This document shows, in pieces, positions 47,235-58,088 of a stretch of 64,000 nucleotides of DNA. This DNA comes from Drosophila miranda. Its lineage: Eukaryota > Arthropoda > Insecta > Diptera > Drosophilidae. The notes under the pieces were generated by a model. It saw only the letters and a list, made by a program, of their open reading frames with translations. It searched no databases and had not been told where the DNA came from. Every line of letters starts with the position of its first letter. The stretch's first letter is position 1. The position numbers were made by a program, and so were the translations under genes. The stretch lies in NCBI RefSeq assembly GCF_003369915.1, contig NC_046677.1, positions 18,184,913-18,248,912 of the forward strand, in the 5' to 3' direction.

Positions 47235-47742
47235 GTGCTGATAACGGTGAAAAGTGGCAATAATATCGAATAAATTAATACAAAGAAGGGCTTGGCCAGG
47301 CGGAAAAAGGAAAAGTGAGTAGCAGGAAAAGTGAAACAAGTGCAGAGCCAGCCAAGTGCAACGCTTGCGGCACATCGAGTCCTGCCACTGAGAAAGCGAT
47401 TACCAGTGCAAGTGTGTTAGTGCGCGAGTGTCCCGAGAAGCCACAACGTCGTCCTCCAAACCAACGACGTCGTCTGCTGCCGCTGCCGCCGCCGCCGCTG
47501 CACGCCAGAGCCCACCCACAGGAGCAGGAGCGGGAGCTGCTGCAGGGAGCAATCAAAGGAGCGGCGGACGCAGCGGCCAGCGACGTCGCAGTAGCAGCAG
47601 TAATCCCCACGGCGGCACAACGAAAGCGACCAGCGGCAGCGGTGGAGCTGGCAGCGCCGGCGGAGGCGGTGGCGGCGGGGGCGGCGTCAAGCAGAGCGTC
47701 AGTCGCAACAGCAACATACGGAGCAGCAGCTCCAACAGCACC
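47235..47742 (+). other. GC-rich leader within exon 2 of the YjbQ-family gene
   Basis: The acceptor at 47234 opens a 508-base leader with no ATG. From 47392 it is open in frame with the main ORF and would encode Ser, Ala and Gly runs. This is either a plain GC-rich leader or an extension begun at a near-cognate codon. Confidence 0.55.
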
Positions 47743-50700
47743 ATGGCCAATCATCGGAGCGGGCGCGGCGGCGGGGCCGTGGCCGGCGCTGGCGACGGCA
47801 ACGCCATCGTGGGCCTGCAAATCGGCTCAGCGTGGTTTCAGCGCAAAATCAATCTAAGGCCGCAGCACCGCGGCGTCCATCTGGTGACCGAGGAGATCCT
47901 CAGACAGATGCCGGAGCTGGCGCACTTCTCCGTGGGACTTTGTCATATGCAGAGTGAGTAGAGTGGACCTACACGTCCCCCCAGGAGGTTATTGATGGCC
48001 TACCGAATGCAGATTAAGGCCGAAAGCATTGGCTCAAATGTCAGTTAATTGTGGACCATCTGGCGGGGGGTTGGGGTTGAATACATCATGTCATCCCGGC
48101 GTTCCTTCCTCCCTTCCATAACGATTTATACTCTCCAGTCTGTCAAGAAGCTTGCTCATCAAATAACAACTTTTTAGGGCTATTCGCTCGAAGCTCGGCA
48201 ATCGGAAAGTTTTTCTGCTCTGTTCGTCGGGTTCCCACTGTCACTCGTTTTGGCATCACATTTCCTTTGTCCACACTCCCCGCCCCGCCTCGCCCCCCCA
48301 ACAACTCTGGGATTGGATTTCTCTCGGGGAATCTCGGCACGGCCAAGGCGTCCACATTTAGTGCAAAGTTCACTTGGACAAAAAGCAGAAGCAGAAGCAG
48401 AAGCAGAATGTGGAGCTTGCATAGCAAATGGCATATAGTACTGTACACCGAAAAGAGTATAGGACAGGGCAGAATGGGAGCACGGAAGGGGTCCCAGCTC
48501 ATTTATATTACTAAGTAACTGGGTTAAACTACACTGGGGCATCTATTGCACTCCTTCTTCTGGTCACTCTCCTGGGATGGATGCCGAAAATCACGATTGA
48601 CATTCGACTGGAATGGCGAAAAGTGTCTTTTGTGCGAATCCTCTAAACATGGCTAAACTGTGTGGATGGCTGTGGCGCTGACCCACATGGCGAGGAGACA
48701 GACTTTTCTGAAATTAAATGGGAGATGTCGTGTTGGGGTTTATTGCGACAAGAGGAGGATCCATTGAACGGAACCCCAAAAAGGAAGCGCCATAATGAGC
48801 ATTGAAGTTTTTGTTTGCCTTGGTTTTGATCACTCATAGTTCATTGGGTTTTCAATCCATCTATTCATATAGCTTCTAGCATTCTAGCATCTAGCAAAGC
48901 GGGTTCCTTGGCTGTTTGATCTTTGTATTCCGCACTTGGATTGCATTCGCAATAACCTCTGAATTGCAGTTATCCCAAGTATCTCCACGCTGCACACTAC
49001 ACACTAATTCTGGTGCGCTTTGGAGAGAGAGAGAGAGTGCACAAGAAACACGAAGCTGGGGCTGAGGAAAAAGCACAGGATGAAGGGGGTACAGTGGGAC
49101 GAAGAACCTCCAGAGCTGCTTGCCTCTGCCTTCGAGGCAGCTTCTTGTTGACAGTTCGTATTACAATGCCAGGACGCGCGTTCAGTGCTGCGGCTTCTCT
49201 GCCTTTGCCTCTCCATCTCCCGCTTTCTCTCGCTCCCTCTTGCTCTTGCTCCGTGGGCAAATAAATAAAATCGTATCATAAAACGCCAGTTGACGCGCGA
49301 GGCCAGGGGCGCTGTAGGGGCAGGGCTCGCTGGAAGGCTGAAAGGGAGTTGGGGCTAAAGTTGACTAAAGTGAAAAGCAATCGTCGTCGTCTTCATGTCA
49401 TGGTCTGTGGCTATGGCGTGTGAATGCTCGGGGCGAACCCCTGCCCAGTTCTGCCCTGCCCTGCCCTGCCCCCTACATACCCCTTTGCCACGTCTCTGGG
49501 CCACAAATCGTCTTAGCCAGCACATTGCAGGCAGGCAGGAAGGCAGGTCTTTATTATTACGAACATTCTGTGAGCTCTCTCTCTCTCTCTCTGTTTCGTC
49601 TCCTCTTCTCGTTCTCTCTTTCGCCTCGTCTTTTGGCCAAATCAAAAGCACGTGTGTCCCTCAATAGCACCACTCTCCTTCTCCTGCCCCTTCGCCCTTC
49701 CTTCCTTTCCTTCCTTCTGTAAGATCTCTTGTGCGTGTTTGTTGTCTGGGGTGCTCACTGTAGTACGTGTATTGTTTTGTGAACTGTAAGCGGAATCTAA
49801 TTGAGGTCAAGACATGTTTATTGATTTTCTTAAAAGGACTTCCTAATTAGACACACTTTACTGGGAGGATACTACACTACATACTGGGGGGGCAAAGGGG
49901 GGGAAGGTTACTGCCATGCAAAAAAAAAACTAAATGCAATCATTCGGTCTTTCCCTTTCTCTTTCCGTTTTCAATCTCTGTCCCTTGGCGAGGCGGAAAA
50001 AAAGTTAATTTCGAAAAAAAACAAATAGGAAAAATATTTTCAAAGCAACCTTGCCATATGTTGTTGTCTTTTACTATTGACCTGAATACACTACCCTACC
50101 CTACCCTCCCCTCGTGCCGCCCATGTCCTCCATTGTTTCTATGGGGAAATGCACAAACAATGGAGGGAGCGGATAGGTGATGGGGATGTGGCAGAGGTGC
50201 CAGAGGACACACAAATCACAAATACACAAAATATAAGCCAAATGTAACGGTAACTTGTTAAACACAAACACACAAAAAAAGGCGAAGAAAAACGAGAAGC
50301 AGAAGCACGAAACACAAACAAACAAACAAGAAATATGTAAGTAAAATGGAATGCGGGGAAATACTAAAAAAATGATATATCCACCAGAGCCTGAATCGGG
50401 GGGAGAAACAGCGGAATACCTACAATAGTTTCCCGCAGTGACTTGCCTCCTTGCTGGCCCTTTTCTTTCGTATTATTAATATTCATACAGACTTCCTTCG
50501 GTGTGCAGAAAGGTCGGGGCCCACATCGGAGCACATACCTATAGACGGTCTCACACTTGTCTGGCCACACAATGACCATTCACCTGGGGGGAAGGGGGCG
50601 CTGCAACATGCATACGTACAGCAGGGACCTCGCCTCTCCATTTCCAGGCACAATAATCGTGCATTCTCGCGTATAGAAAAACTAATTGGTGGGGGGAGGC

Positions 50701-53700
50701 ACTCCATGATTTGTTTGGGCTTTCGTTCAATTCCTTATTCAAATGTTAGATTCAGAGAAGGTAAAAGGGACTTGGGGCCGGCCAGCAATAATAAGAATGC
50801 TTACGAGGGACCTAATGAATGTTTCGATTGGTTTTTTTAACCTCTTGGTTTCCTACCTTCAAAGGCAAGATATAATCTTTAAGTTTCAGTCACTGGATAA
50901 CTGGAACGGGTTATCATAGTACTATGCTAAAACGGTTAACCAAAGTTTGATTTCAGATAAGAACAGTTAAGTAATCGGTGAAGATATACAGCCGTGGGCA
51001 GGCTCTTTGAATATGGGAGGGGTCTAAGAATAACAATAAAAATCACCTCCCTGCGAATCTCGAGTCGAGAATGACGGGTCTTGCAATTCCCGGATATTCT
51101 CCTTTGTAGCATTCGCTTGTGCGTCTCGAGTCGAGCATCAAATGTGCCGCGTTATGTGGGAGCGACGAGGGAGTGGGAGTGGTATGCTAAGGATTGACTG
51201 CAATTGTTAAATAACGAAAAAAGGAATCATAGCAGACTCTACACTTTAACTTTTTTTGGCCAAAGTCAGAGCTAATGATACATGTTCCGTTAAAGCTTAA
51301 AGTCATCGTTGTTGAGTTGTCGTTTCAATTCAAGTTCCTGATGACATTTAAGGATATACTCTCCGAATATAGACTGTCGCCCTCGACAGCAATTTGCTTC
51401 ATAATCGCAAGATCGTATATGTACATAAATGGCTCAACTTCAATTTACAAAGGACCCGAGTATATTTCTCAAACCAAAATGGAACAGAGGGACGGTGGAA
51501 CAGGGGAAAGCTGCAAAAGAACAACAGGGAAATGACTCCCTCTGCCAACGAATGTCATTTTGGGGGGTGTGCGTGGGGCGAAAGAGGAGCCACACACCAA
51601 ATAAATCAACAGAAACCGAAAGCGAAACCAATTTGAGGAGGAGAACGGGAGAGCGGCGGAGAAGGGGTGCCGAATGAAGTAGGGAGTTTCGGTGGAGCCT
51701 TCAGCATTAGGAATATATTTGTGTGGGCGTCCTCCGCCATTTCTCTTTCTTTTTTTGGATACAATTTCGTGACGACAACGCCGAACGAGAATGCGAAAGG
51801 GAAAGAGCAAACGAGACGAAAGCACTGCAAAAGGAGGCAGCAAAAAAACGTGCCATGTGTGCTGTGTGTCATACTTTCGGCTTCCGTTGTGTGCGTTCTG
51901 TTCTGTTCCGTTTCGTTTCGTTCCTGCCTGCCTGCCTGGCTTCTTCTGGCCTGCTGGTGCTGCTGTTCGTGTTGGGGTCTTGCTTAGCATTAAAATCGCT
52001 CGCTTATGAACCGCAAATGCTGCGCTACCAATAAATCAATATTATTTATGCAAAAAGGTCTGTAACTGATTTCGCTGGGGTGCAGCAGCACCTGCTGCTG
52101 GGATTTTTCCGATATCTGCACGGTTCGGGTACATCAGCACTTGAATAGAGTGTTCTGTTCCGTGACTTTGATTCCCGTGATATGAATGGAACTGGAACTG
52201 GTTCCGTTTGGGTGCAGCAGCACCTGCCGCTGCCACTGTGGGGTGTTCCCTGATTCCTGCCTCTTGCGACCCTGTAACAAGACGGTTGTTGCATCTAAGC
52301 GCTTCCTTATCCACAGCATTATGTAATGCACAATACACTCACGTGACTTCTGGCTGTCTGTGTGTGTGTGTGTGTGTGTGGGTGGGTGCGTGTTTGCATG
52401 AATACTTGTGTAAGTGTGTGTGTCTGTATACTCGTATTGTACGCGTTTGTACGGGCTTAAATGAATGAATGAGTCGAGATCCGAGTCAAGTTGAGTTGTG
52501 CAGAGCCCATTGTTGAGCATGAGGGGTATCCTTATGTGTACAGTATATATGTAAATACACATACACATGCATATGTATGTACATTTGTATAAGCATGAGA
52601 TTAATGCGGTTGTGTGTGTGTGCTTTATGCCTGTGTTTGGGCTTGGGCCGTCAGAATGTTTGACTTTGTATAATAAAAAGGCCTCTTTAAAAACATTAGC
52701 AACTTTTGTAGTGCCTAACCGCCTGCTACATGTGCCCGGAACACAGACAAACCCCCAAAGCCCCGCCCGACACAGCAGAACAGCCGAACAGCCGGCAAAA
52801 ACGATGCCACCTGCTACTTAACGATGCCTCCTACACTGAGGCAAAATATCTGCAACAGATTTTGATTTGGGGCAGGAAGGATAGGGATACACCGCAGGAA
52901 GGACCACTGTTCACCCCTGATCACTAGGCATTACATATCCTAGTTTATATAGGAGCCCATAATGATTTATACCTCCACTTGGTAAGGCCTAATCAACTGC
53001 CTCGATTATTTCGTTCAGCGCATAAGCGTTTATTAGCTCGCGAGGCTTCGCTGTGGCTGGCTGCCATAGGCAAACAGGGCCCTTGTTCTGCAGGACCCCT
53101 GACGCAGGCCACACTACTCCGACTCCGGATCCGGATCCGACCCCGACCCACCGCTAACTCCAGGGCTAAATCATATTAGAGGCATCCCTCGAGCCGGGGT
53201 CCGACCACTGCTTAGCACTCTTCCGCGTTCCTGCCGTGTGCCGTGTGCACGTGTGCCGTGCCCTGCATTGCATTCCGTTTACGGTTTGGTGCAATGGGAA
53301 AAATGTGTCAGTCGAGGACTATTCCAGGCGGATGCGCCAGTTAAGCGAACAGTGGCGTGGAGCCTGCTCCTGCTCCTGCTCCAATGCCACTCAAAGGCAT
53401 CGCAGACACACACAATTATGTTTAGGCCATTAACATATTTAAAACGGTGCGGTGGGCTGATGTGCTGTGATGCGATGGGGACATGTGTGTGTACATATGT
53501 CTGTGTGTTTAGACAGTGTTTGATGCCCGACTTAGTGTTGGGGCTTGTTCCCTTTTTCTCATCCCTTTCCAGGCGCCCCGCTGCAATCAATTTGTAAATT
53601 GTTCCCCTCCCTCTGTACCCCTTCGACTGTCACTTTGAGTTGCGTTTGCATTGTCCGAGTGTCCTCAGGCCCCGCCAGCTGTACGCCGTACTCGTATACG

Positions 53701-55756
53701 TAATCTTCGGATTCCCGATGCCATTGACACGTGCACGTGTTCAACATGACATAATCTAATCGTTTCTCAAATTATTTTGGATTTTTCGGGTTTTATGCCT
53801 ACAAACACACCGGCTCTAGACCTGCTCTAGGCCGGAAAATTACATCTCGGGGATTTGACTAAACTAATTTTCCCTCCTCTCCATCATCCAACCCAGTCTC
53901 TCTTTGTGTCTCTGTCTTTTATTCATGAATACGCAATTAGTGTGCAAATTTAAGTGTTTTTGTGGGGCTCTTCCACTCATATTTATTATTAACACTAAAC
54001 ACAGTTTAAACTATTCAGTTTGGGGGCTCTGCCTGACATTTGGGCGCTGGCAGTTGGCCAATTCCGGCCCCGAGTGTAGGCAATTGTTGTTCGATTCCGA
54101 TTCCGATGCCGATGTCCACACATGCCCATGTCGGGCCCTACCTGGGCAATACCACGTGCCATACGATAAATGTGTCAAAGAAAGTGATTCGGAATAAGAC
54201 ATGGGCATTGTTGCACAGAGAACAGGGCCGCCATGTGAAAGTTTAAGCTATGAGATGATTGTATTTTGTTTGAGAGCTTACCTGGTATGTATATGGTATA
54301 TAGCAAATGGCTATATTATTGTAGTTATGTACGTACATATTTATTAATATCCGAGTAAATCAGAAAGCACCATAGACACTTTGGAACTGCCCACAGATCG
54401 AACTCAAAGTTAGAATTGTGAGCCTTTATAGCGTTCCTTCTTGATCCATTAGAGCGCTCATTATGACGGCGCCCACACAAGACACGTACGCACAACATTT
54501 CATCTGCTAGAAGAAGAGGAACGAAATGAATGAGTGAGAATGGGGGTTGTCTTCGAATTGATTCGGATTCACTCAATTTGTTGCCCAACCTTCTCACTGA
54601 TCTTCAATGCAATCAATAACTTAAAATGCGAAAGGGGATGTCTTAAAGTACATCGAATGTCTTTGGATATGCCATTTCTTTCATTTCGAACGAACTCAAT
54701 CGAGTATCCCTGAATACCGAATGCTGTGAATTCCTGGCGCTCACTCAATTCGAATCAAATGCATTATATTGGACTTTGTATGGTGTGAGTGAAGCCACGC
54801 AGATCTCTAGTTTATGGGCATAAAACATACAGTGGACTGTTGAAAGTAAAATCCCCGCACACGTGGAAAATGCATCTTGTGTTCATTCAGTGGCTTATAA
54901 AATGGGGTAAACACCCATTGACGCTTACACTCGAATGCATTCCAAATGCTCACGGCATACATGATCTTGCCTTGTCATATAATCCATGAAAAGTATCCAT
55001 TAACATTCCATGCCTGACTTTCATTAGTTGGCCTCCCAATGCTGGCCTGCTGAGTGCAAGTGTGGGGACTAATTGGCGTTGCAACTCAATTGGAAATGCA
55101 TTGGTGGCTGAGCCGAGCCAAGCCAACGCCTCGTGCTGGTCTAATAACCAGGAGACCGACCAATCACTCCACAGATTATGATTATGATTGCGATTAGTCG
55201 CAGAGCGCCTGCCCGCACACTAATTGACTTTGTTTCTCTGCTTGCAGTTCTTCACACATCGGCGAGTTTGGCGTTAAACGAAAGCTGGGATCCAGACGTC
55301 AGGTGAGCGAATTGGATCCTAAAATCTAGACATATGTATCACTTGAGCTAATCCGGAGACTTTCCGCTTTGCAGAGACGATATGGAGATGATGTTGAACA
55401 AAATAGTTCCCGAAGGCTTGCCCTACAGACACTCGTGCGAGGGACCCGACGACATGGTGAGTCCACAGCGACAGGCCTTTCGGCAGTCCCTGGATTGTGC
55501 CAGATTAACCTAATGAACCTTTAATTCCTGTGCCTTGCAGCCCGCACACGTGAAGGCCTGCTTCCTGGGCAGCTCACTGACAATCCCCATTACGGACGGC
55601 AAGCTCTCGCTGGGCACGTGGCAGGGCGTCTGGCTGTGCGAGCACCGCGACCAGGCCGGCTCCCGCAAGCTGGTGATCACGCTGACGGGCTGCCCGCGCG
55701 AGCAGGCCCGCAGCCCGCTGTCACCCGTCTCGCCCATCGCCAGCACGTCCAGTTAG
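47743..55756 (+). CDS. YjbQ/UPF0047-family protein
   Basis: Four coding exons (47743-47953, 55248-55302, 55375-55456, 55541-55756), phases consistent, give 187 residues. After a Gly/Ala-rich leader of about 28 residues, the rest matches E. coli YjbQ along its length: SAWFQRKINLRPQHRGVHLV, HTSASLALNESWDPDVRDDM, SCEGPDDMPAHVKACFLGSS and GTWQGVWLCEHRD. The conserved His, Glu and Asp of HTSASL, CEGPDDM and CEHRD form the family's metal/active-site pocket. Bacterial members have weak thiamine-phosphate synthase activity; the animal role is unknown. The ATG is the first in its exon and has an ideal context (CACCATGG). The same frame is open for 117 codons upstream without an ATG. A 7.3-kb intron follows the first coding exon. 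The TAG stop is followed in frame by a second stop 30 bases on, then a very long open frame. Confidence 0.9.
47954..55247 (+). other. large intron of the YjbQ-family gene
   Basis: 7.3 kb, donor GTGAGT and acceptor CTCTGCTTGCAG. I see no nested gene. It holds an AGAAGC hexamer repeat (48386-48409), a CT run (49576-49593), TG tracts (52358-52381), a CTCCTG repeat (53368-53388) and a duplicated 18-base motif at 52078 and 52210. Confidence 0.6.
52358..52381. repeat. TG dinucleotide repeat
   Basis: About ten uninterrupted TG units inside the large intron. Confidence 0.85.
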
Positions 55757-55789
55757 GGGCGGCCTCGCTCCACCCGCGACAGCCGGTAA

Positions 55790-57490
55790 TCGCGGGGGAG
55801 CGACAATAATGACATCATTTCGTCGAGGAGGTTGATACTACAAAAGAATTTAGCTAAGGCAACGGCACAGCAGAGGGCGGCGGCCGTCATAGCCGCCGGC
55901 CGCGGATTGGGGGGAGGAGCGGGCGCACCGCCGAATGTGCCTGGCTTCGAGACGAAGACGAGCCGCCTGCTGCTCCGGCAGCAGCTCCACCTCAATCTCA
56001 ATTTGAATGTGCAGGAGACGTTGCAGGATGGCGTTGATATTGATGATGTTGATGAGGACGTCTGCGATGACGATGAGGCTGAGGCTGAGTACCGCGTGGA
56101 AGAGGAGGATGAAGAGGAGGAGGAAGAGGAGGAGGCTCAGTCAGTCAGCTCAGTAGTCGTCGCGGATAACGCTCAGGGCAGTGGGCGTTGCCATCGTGCT
56201 GGTGATAATCTACGAACCGTCACAACAGTGCCTCAACTTAACGAACAACCTACAACTAAGATCACCGCAACCAGAACACCATCGGCAGCATCCAGTTCAT
56301 CGGCAGCCGCAGCATCAAGTGCATTAGCTAAATTCAACCGCATCATCGACTCAACCCTGGAGAGGGCCCCAGCGGCAGCGGCGGCAGTGACAACGCTGCC
56401 CCAGCTGAGCAGTGCCACACTGCAGCAGCGCTTCAATTTGGCCTATCCAGAGTTGATTCCCCAACAGCAGCAGCAGCAACAACAGCAGCAACAACAGCAG
56501 CAACAACAGCAGCAGCAGCAACATGATGCGATCAGGAAGATCAACACCCTCAAGGGGACACCAAGATTAGATCGTGGCTCAGGCGCCGTTGCCAGCACTC
56601 CATTAACATTTGCAGCACACAGATCGATAGCAACGGCGCAGGAGGAAGAACAAGAAGCTGGAGAAGTAGCAGAACTAGAACCAGAATCAGGAGAGGAAGA
56701 GGAGGATAACGAAGCAGTCGCCCTTAACGATGATCATCCCCACCACGACGAGGATAATCAAATGAAACGAAATGATGTGCATTATTTGTTGAAACAGTTA
56801 AATAGTTTTAGTGATATAGAAGAAATAGAAATTGTTGATATGAAGCAAAGAAAACAGCGTCCGCCTCCGCGTCCACGTCCACCCATGGCGTCGAGCTCGC
56901 TGATAATGATGCCGCCATCGCCGCCATCACCATCCACGCAGTCGCACAAGCAGAGCCAGCGCTTTGCCTCTGGCGGGCACAACTCCAGTGCCGCCAGCTC
57001 GGTGCGGCTGCAGCAGTTCGACGACTATCTGTTCGAGTCCTGCCACTACCTGGAGACAAACTACTTTGCCGCTACCTATCGCACTGCCATGGTCGAGAGC
57101 AGCTCGCACGAGTTCCGGCCCTCGACCAACAGCAGCTCAAACAGCTTTGAGCTGCACGAGATGGAGCCGCCCAGTGTCATCTGCAAGGCGGGTGCCCCCC
57201 TGGCCGCGACTCCGCCGCCCCTGTACCAGTACCAGTACCAGGCGGAGACGCGGCTGACCACCAGTGGCGTGCAGACGGAGCTGACCGTGGAGTCGCTGGC
57301 CAAGCTAAGCAACAGCGCCAGCGCCAGCAGCAGCTCGTCCAGCACGCGGGCGCCCCCCTTCTTCAGGTGCTGCTACACGCCCATCGACCGTTGGCGGGAG
57401 CGTCGACTGGTGGCGCGCCAGCAGAAGACCTCCGCCCCCTCGAAGAACGGGCAGGCGAGTCAGAGTCAGAGTCAGAGCCACCCCGTCTGA
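55790..57490 (+). CDS. 566-codon open frame without early ATG, downstream of the YjbQ stop
   Basis: This frame is the same as that of the YjbQ C-terminal exon, separated from it by TAG (55754) and TAA (55787). No ATG occurs in the first 324 codons; the first is at 56762 (context ATCAAATGA), which would give 242 residues. The upstream part encodes acidic, Ala/Ser-rich and 20-Gln (56462-56521) stretches. The part after 56762 looks more protein-like: DVHYLLKQLNSFSDIEEIEI, SVRLQQFDDYLFESCHYLET, SGVQTELTVESLAKL and FFRCCYTPIDRWRERRL. I recognise no domain. It could be a second cistron on the same mRNA, an ORF with an unseen alternative start exon, or repeat-rich 3'UTR that happens to be open. A length of 1.7 kb and GC-ending codons in the last 600 bases favour real coding at least there. 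Confidence 0.5.
   Translation, partial: SRGSDNNDIISSRRLILQKNLAKATAQQRAAAVIAAGRGLGGGAGAPPNVPGFETKTSRLLLRQQLHLNLNLNVQETLQDGVDIDDVDEDVCDDDEAEAEYRVEEEDEEEEEEEEAQSVSSVVVADNAQGSGRCHRAGDNLRTVTTVPQLNEQPTTKITATRTPSAASSSSAAAASSALAKFNRIIDSTLERAPAAAAAVTTLPQLSSATLQQRFNLAYPELIPQQQQQQQQQQQQQQQQQQQQHDAIRKINTLKGTPRLDRGSGAVASTPLTFAAHRSIATAQEEEQEAGEVAELEPESGEEEEDNEAVALNDDHPHHDEDNQMKRNDVHYLLKQLNSFSDIEEIEIVDMKQRKQRPPPRPRPPMASSSLIMMPPSPPSPSTQSHKQSQRFASGGHNSSAASSVRLQQFDDYLFESCHYLETNYFAATYRTAMVESSSHEFRPSTNSSSNSFELHEMEPPSVICKAGAPLAATPPPLYQYQYQAETRLTTSGVQTELTVESLAKLSNSASASSSSSSTRAPPFFRCCYTPIDRWRERRLVARQQKTSAPSKNGQASQSQSQSHPV
56462..56521 (+). repeat. CAG/CAA repeat (20 Gln codons)
   Basis: Mixed CAG and CAA triplets, opa-type, inside the open frame. 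Confidence 0.9.
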
Positions 57491-58069
57491 CACTGGGCCA
57501 GGCTCTAGTTCAGAGATTGAGATTCAACATGTGCCTGGCTAATTTATTTGGTCGCTGTTCTCATTTGCGATATCAACAAGAGATTCCATTTCGAACGACA
57601 GTCGTTACACCCGATCGTAGCACCCAATCCCAATACCAATACCATTCCAAATCCAATCATTCGATGGAACGGAACGGAACGTCATTCTGTACAATTTGTC
57701 TACGCTAAACGTGAACGCAAACAAATATTAGTAACAATTTTTTATACGCCAGCAGACACGAGCCACACAGATAGACATTTGCACATTTTTGCAATACACG
57801 GAACGGAAGGGAAGGCAGAAAACTCCAAATAAGTTGTTCACACGAATGAAATGTTTAACAGAAAATTTAAATGAAGAAAATTGTAACTCAATTACATGTA
57901 AAATTGTTCAAACGCTTCCCCGACTTCAGCAGATGCTTCAAGGATTTGTAAATTCTCTGTCAGAGATTTCTTTTAGGTGAACGCAGCTTGGGTCGAAAGT
58001 TGTACGAGTGTTTGGGAGTCATTCAGTAGACAGAATATTGTTAACAAATTACGCAAATCGTAGACGACA

Positions 58070-58088
58070 GAGAGAGAGAGAGAGAGAG
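58070..58088. repeat. GA dinucleotide repeat
   Basis: About nine AG units. Confidence 0.85.

Larger units (their letters stand above)
43620..47263 (+). other. spliced upstream ORF of 31 codons
   Basis: An ATG in good context (CAAAATG) opens a frame of 22 codons plus one base, ending at GTAAGC (43687). Joined to the strong acceptor at 47235 it reads nine more codons and stops at 47261-47263. It is not in frame with the main protein. It could repress main translation or encode a peptide. The exon could instead belong to an isoform I cannot resolve. Confidence 0.4.

Noticed and set aside
55757..55789. Simple stop-codon readthrough of the YjbQ-family gene
   Set aside because: Two stops (TAG, then TAA 30 bases later) would both have to be read through, and the TAG context is not one of the known leaky types.
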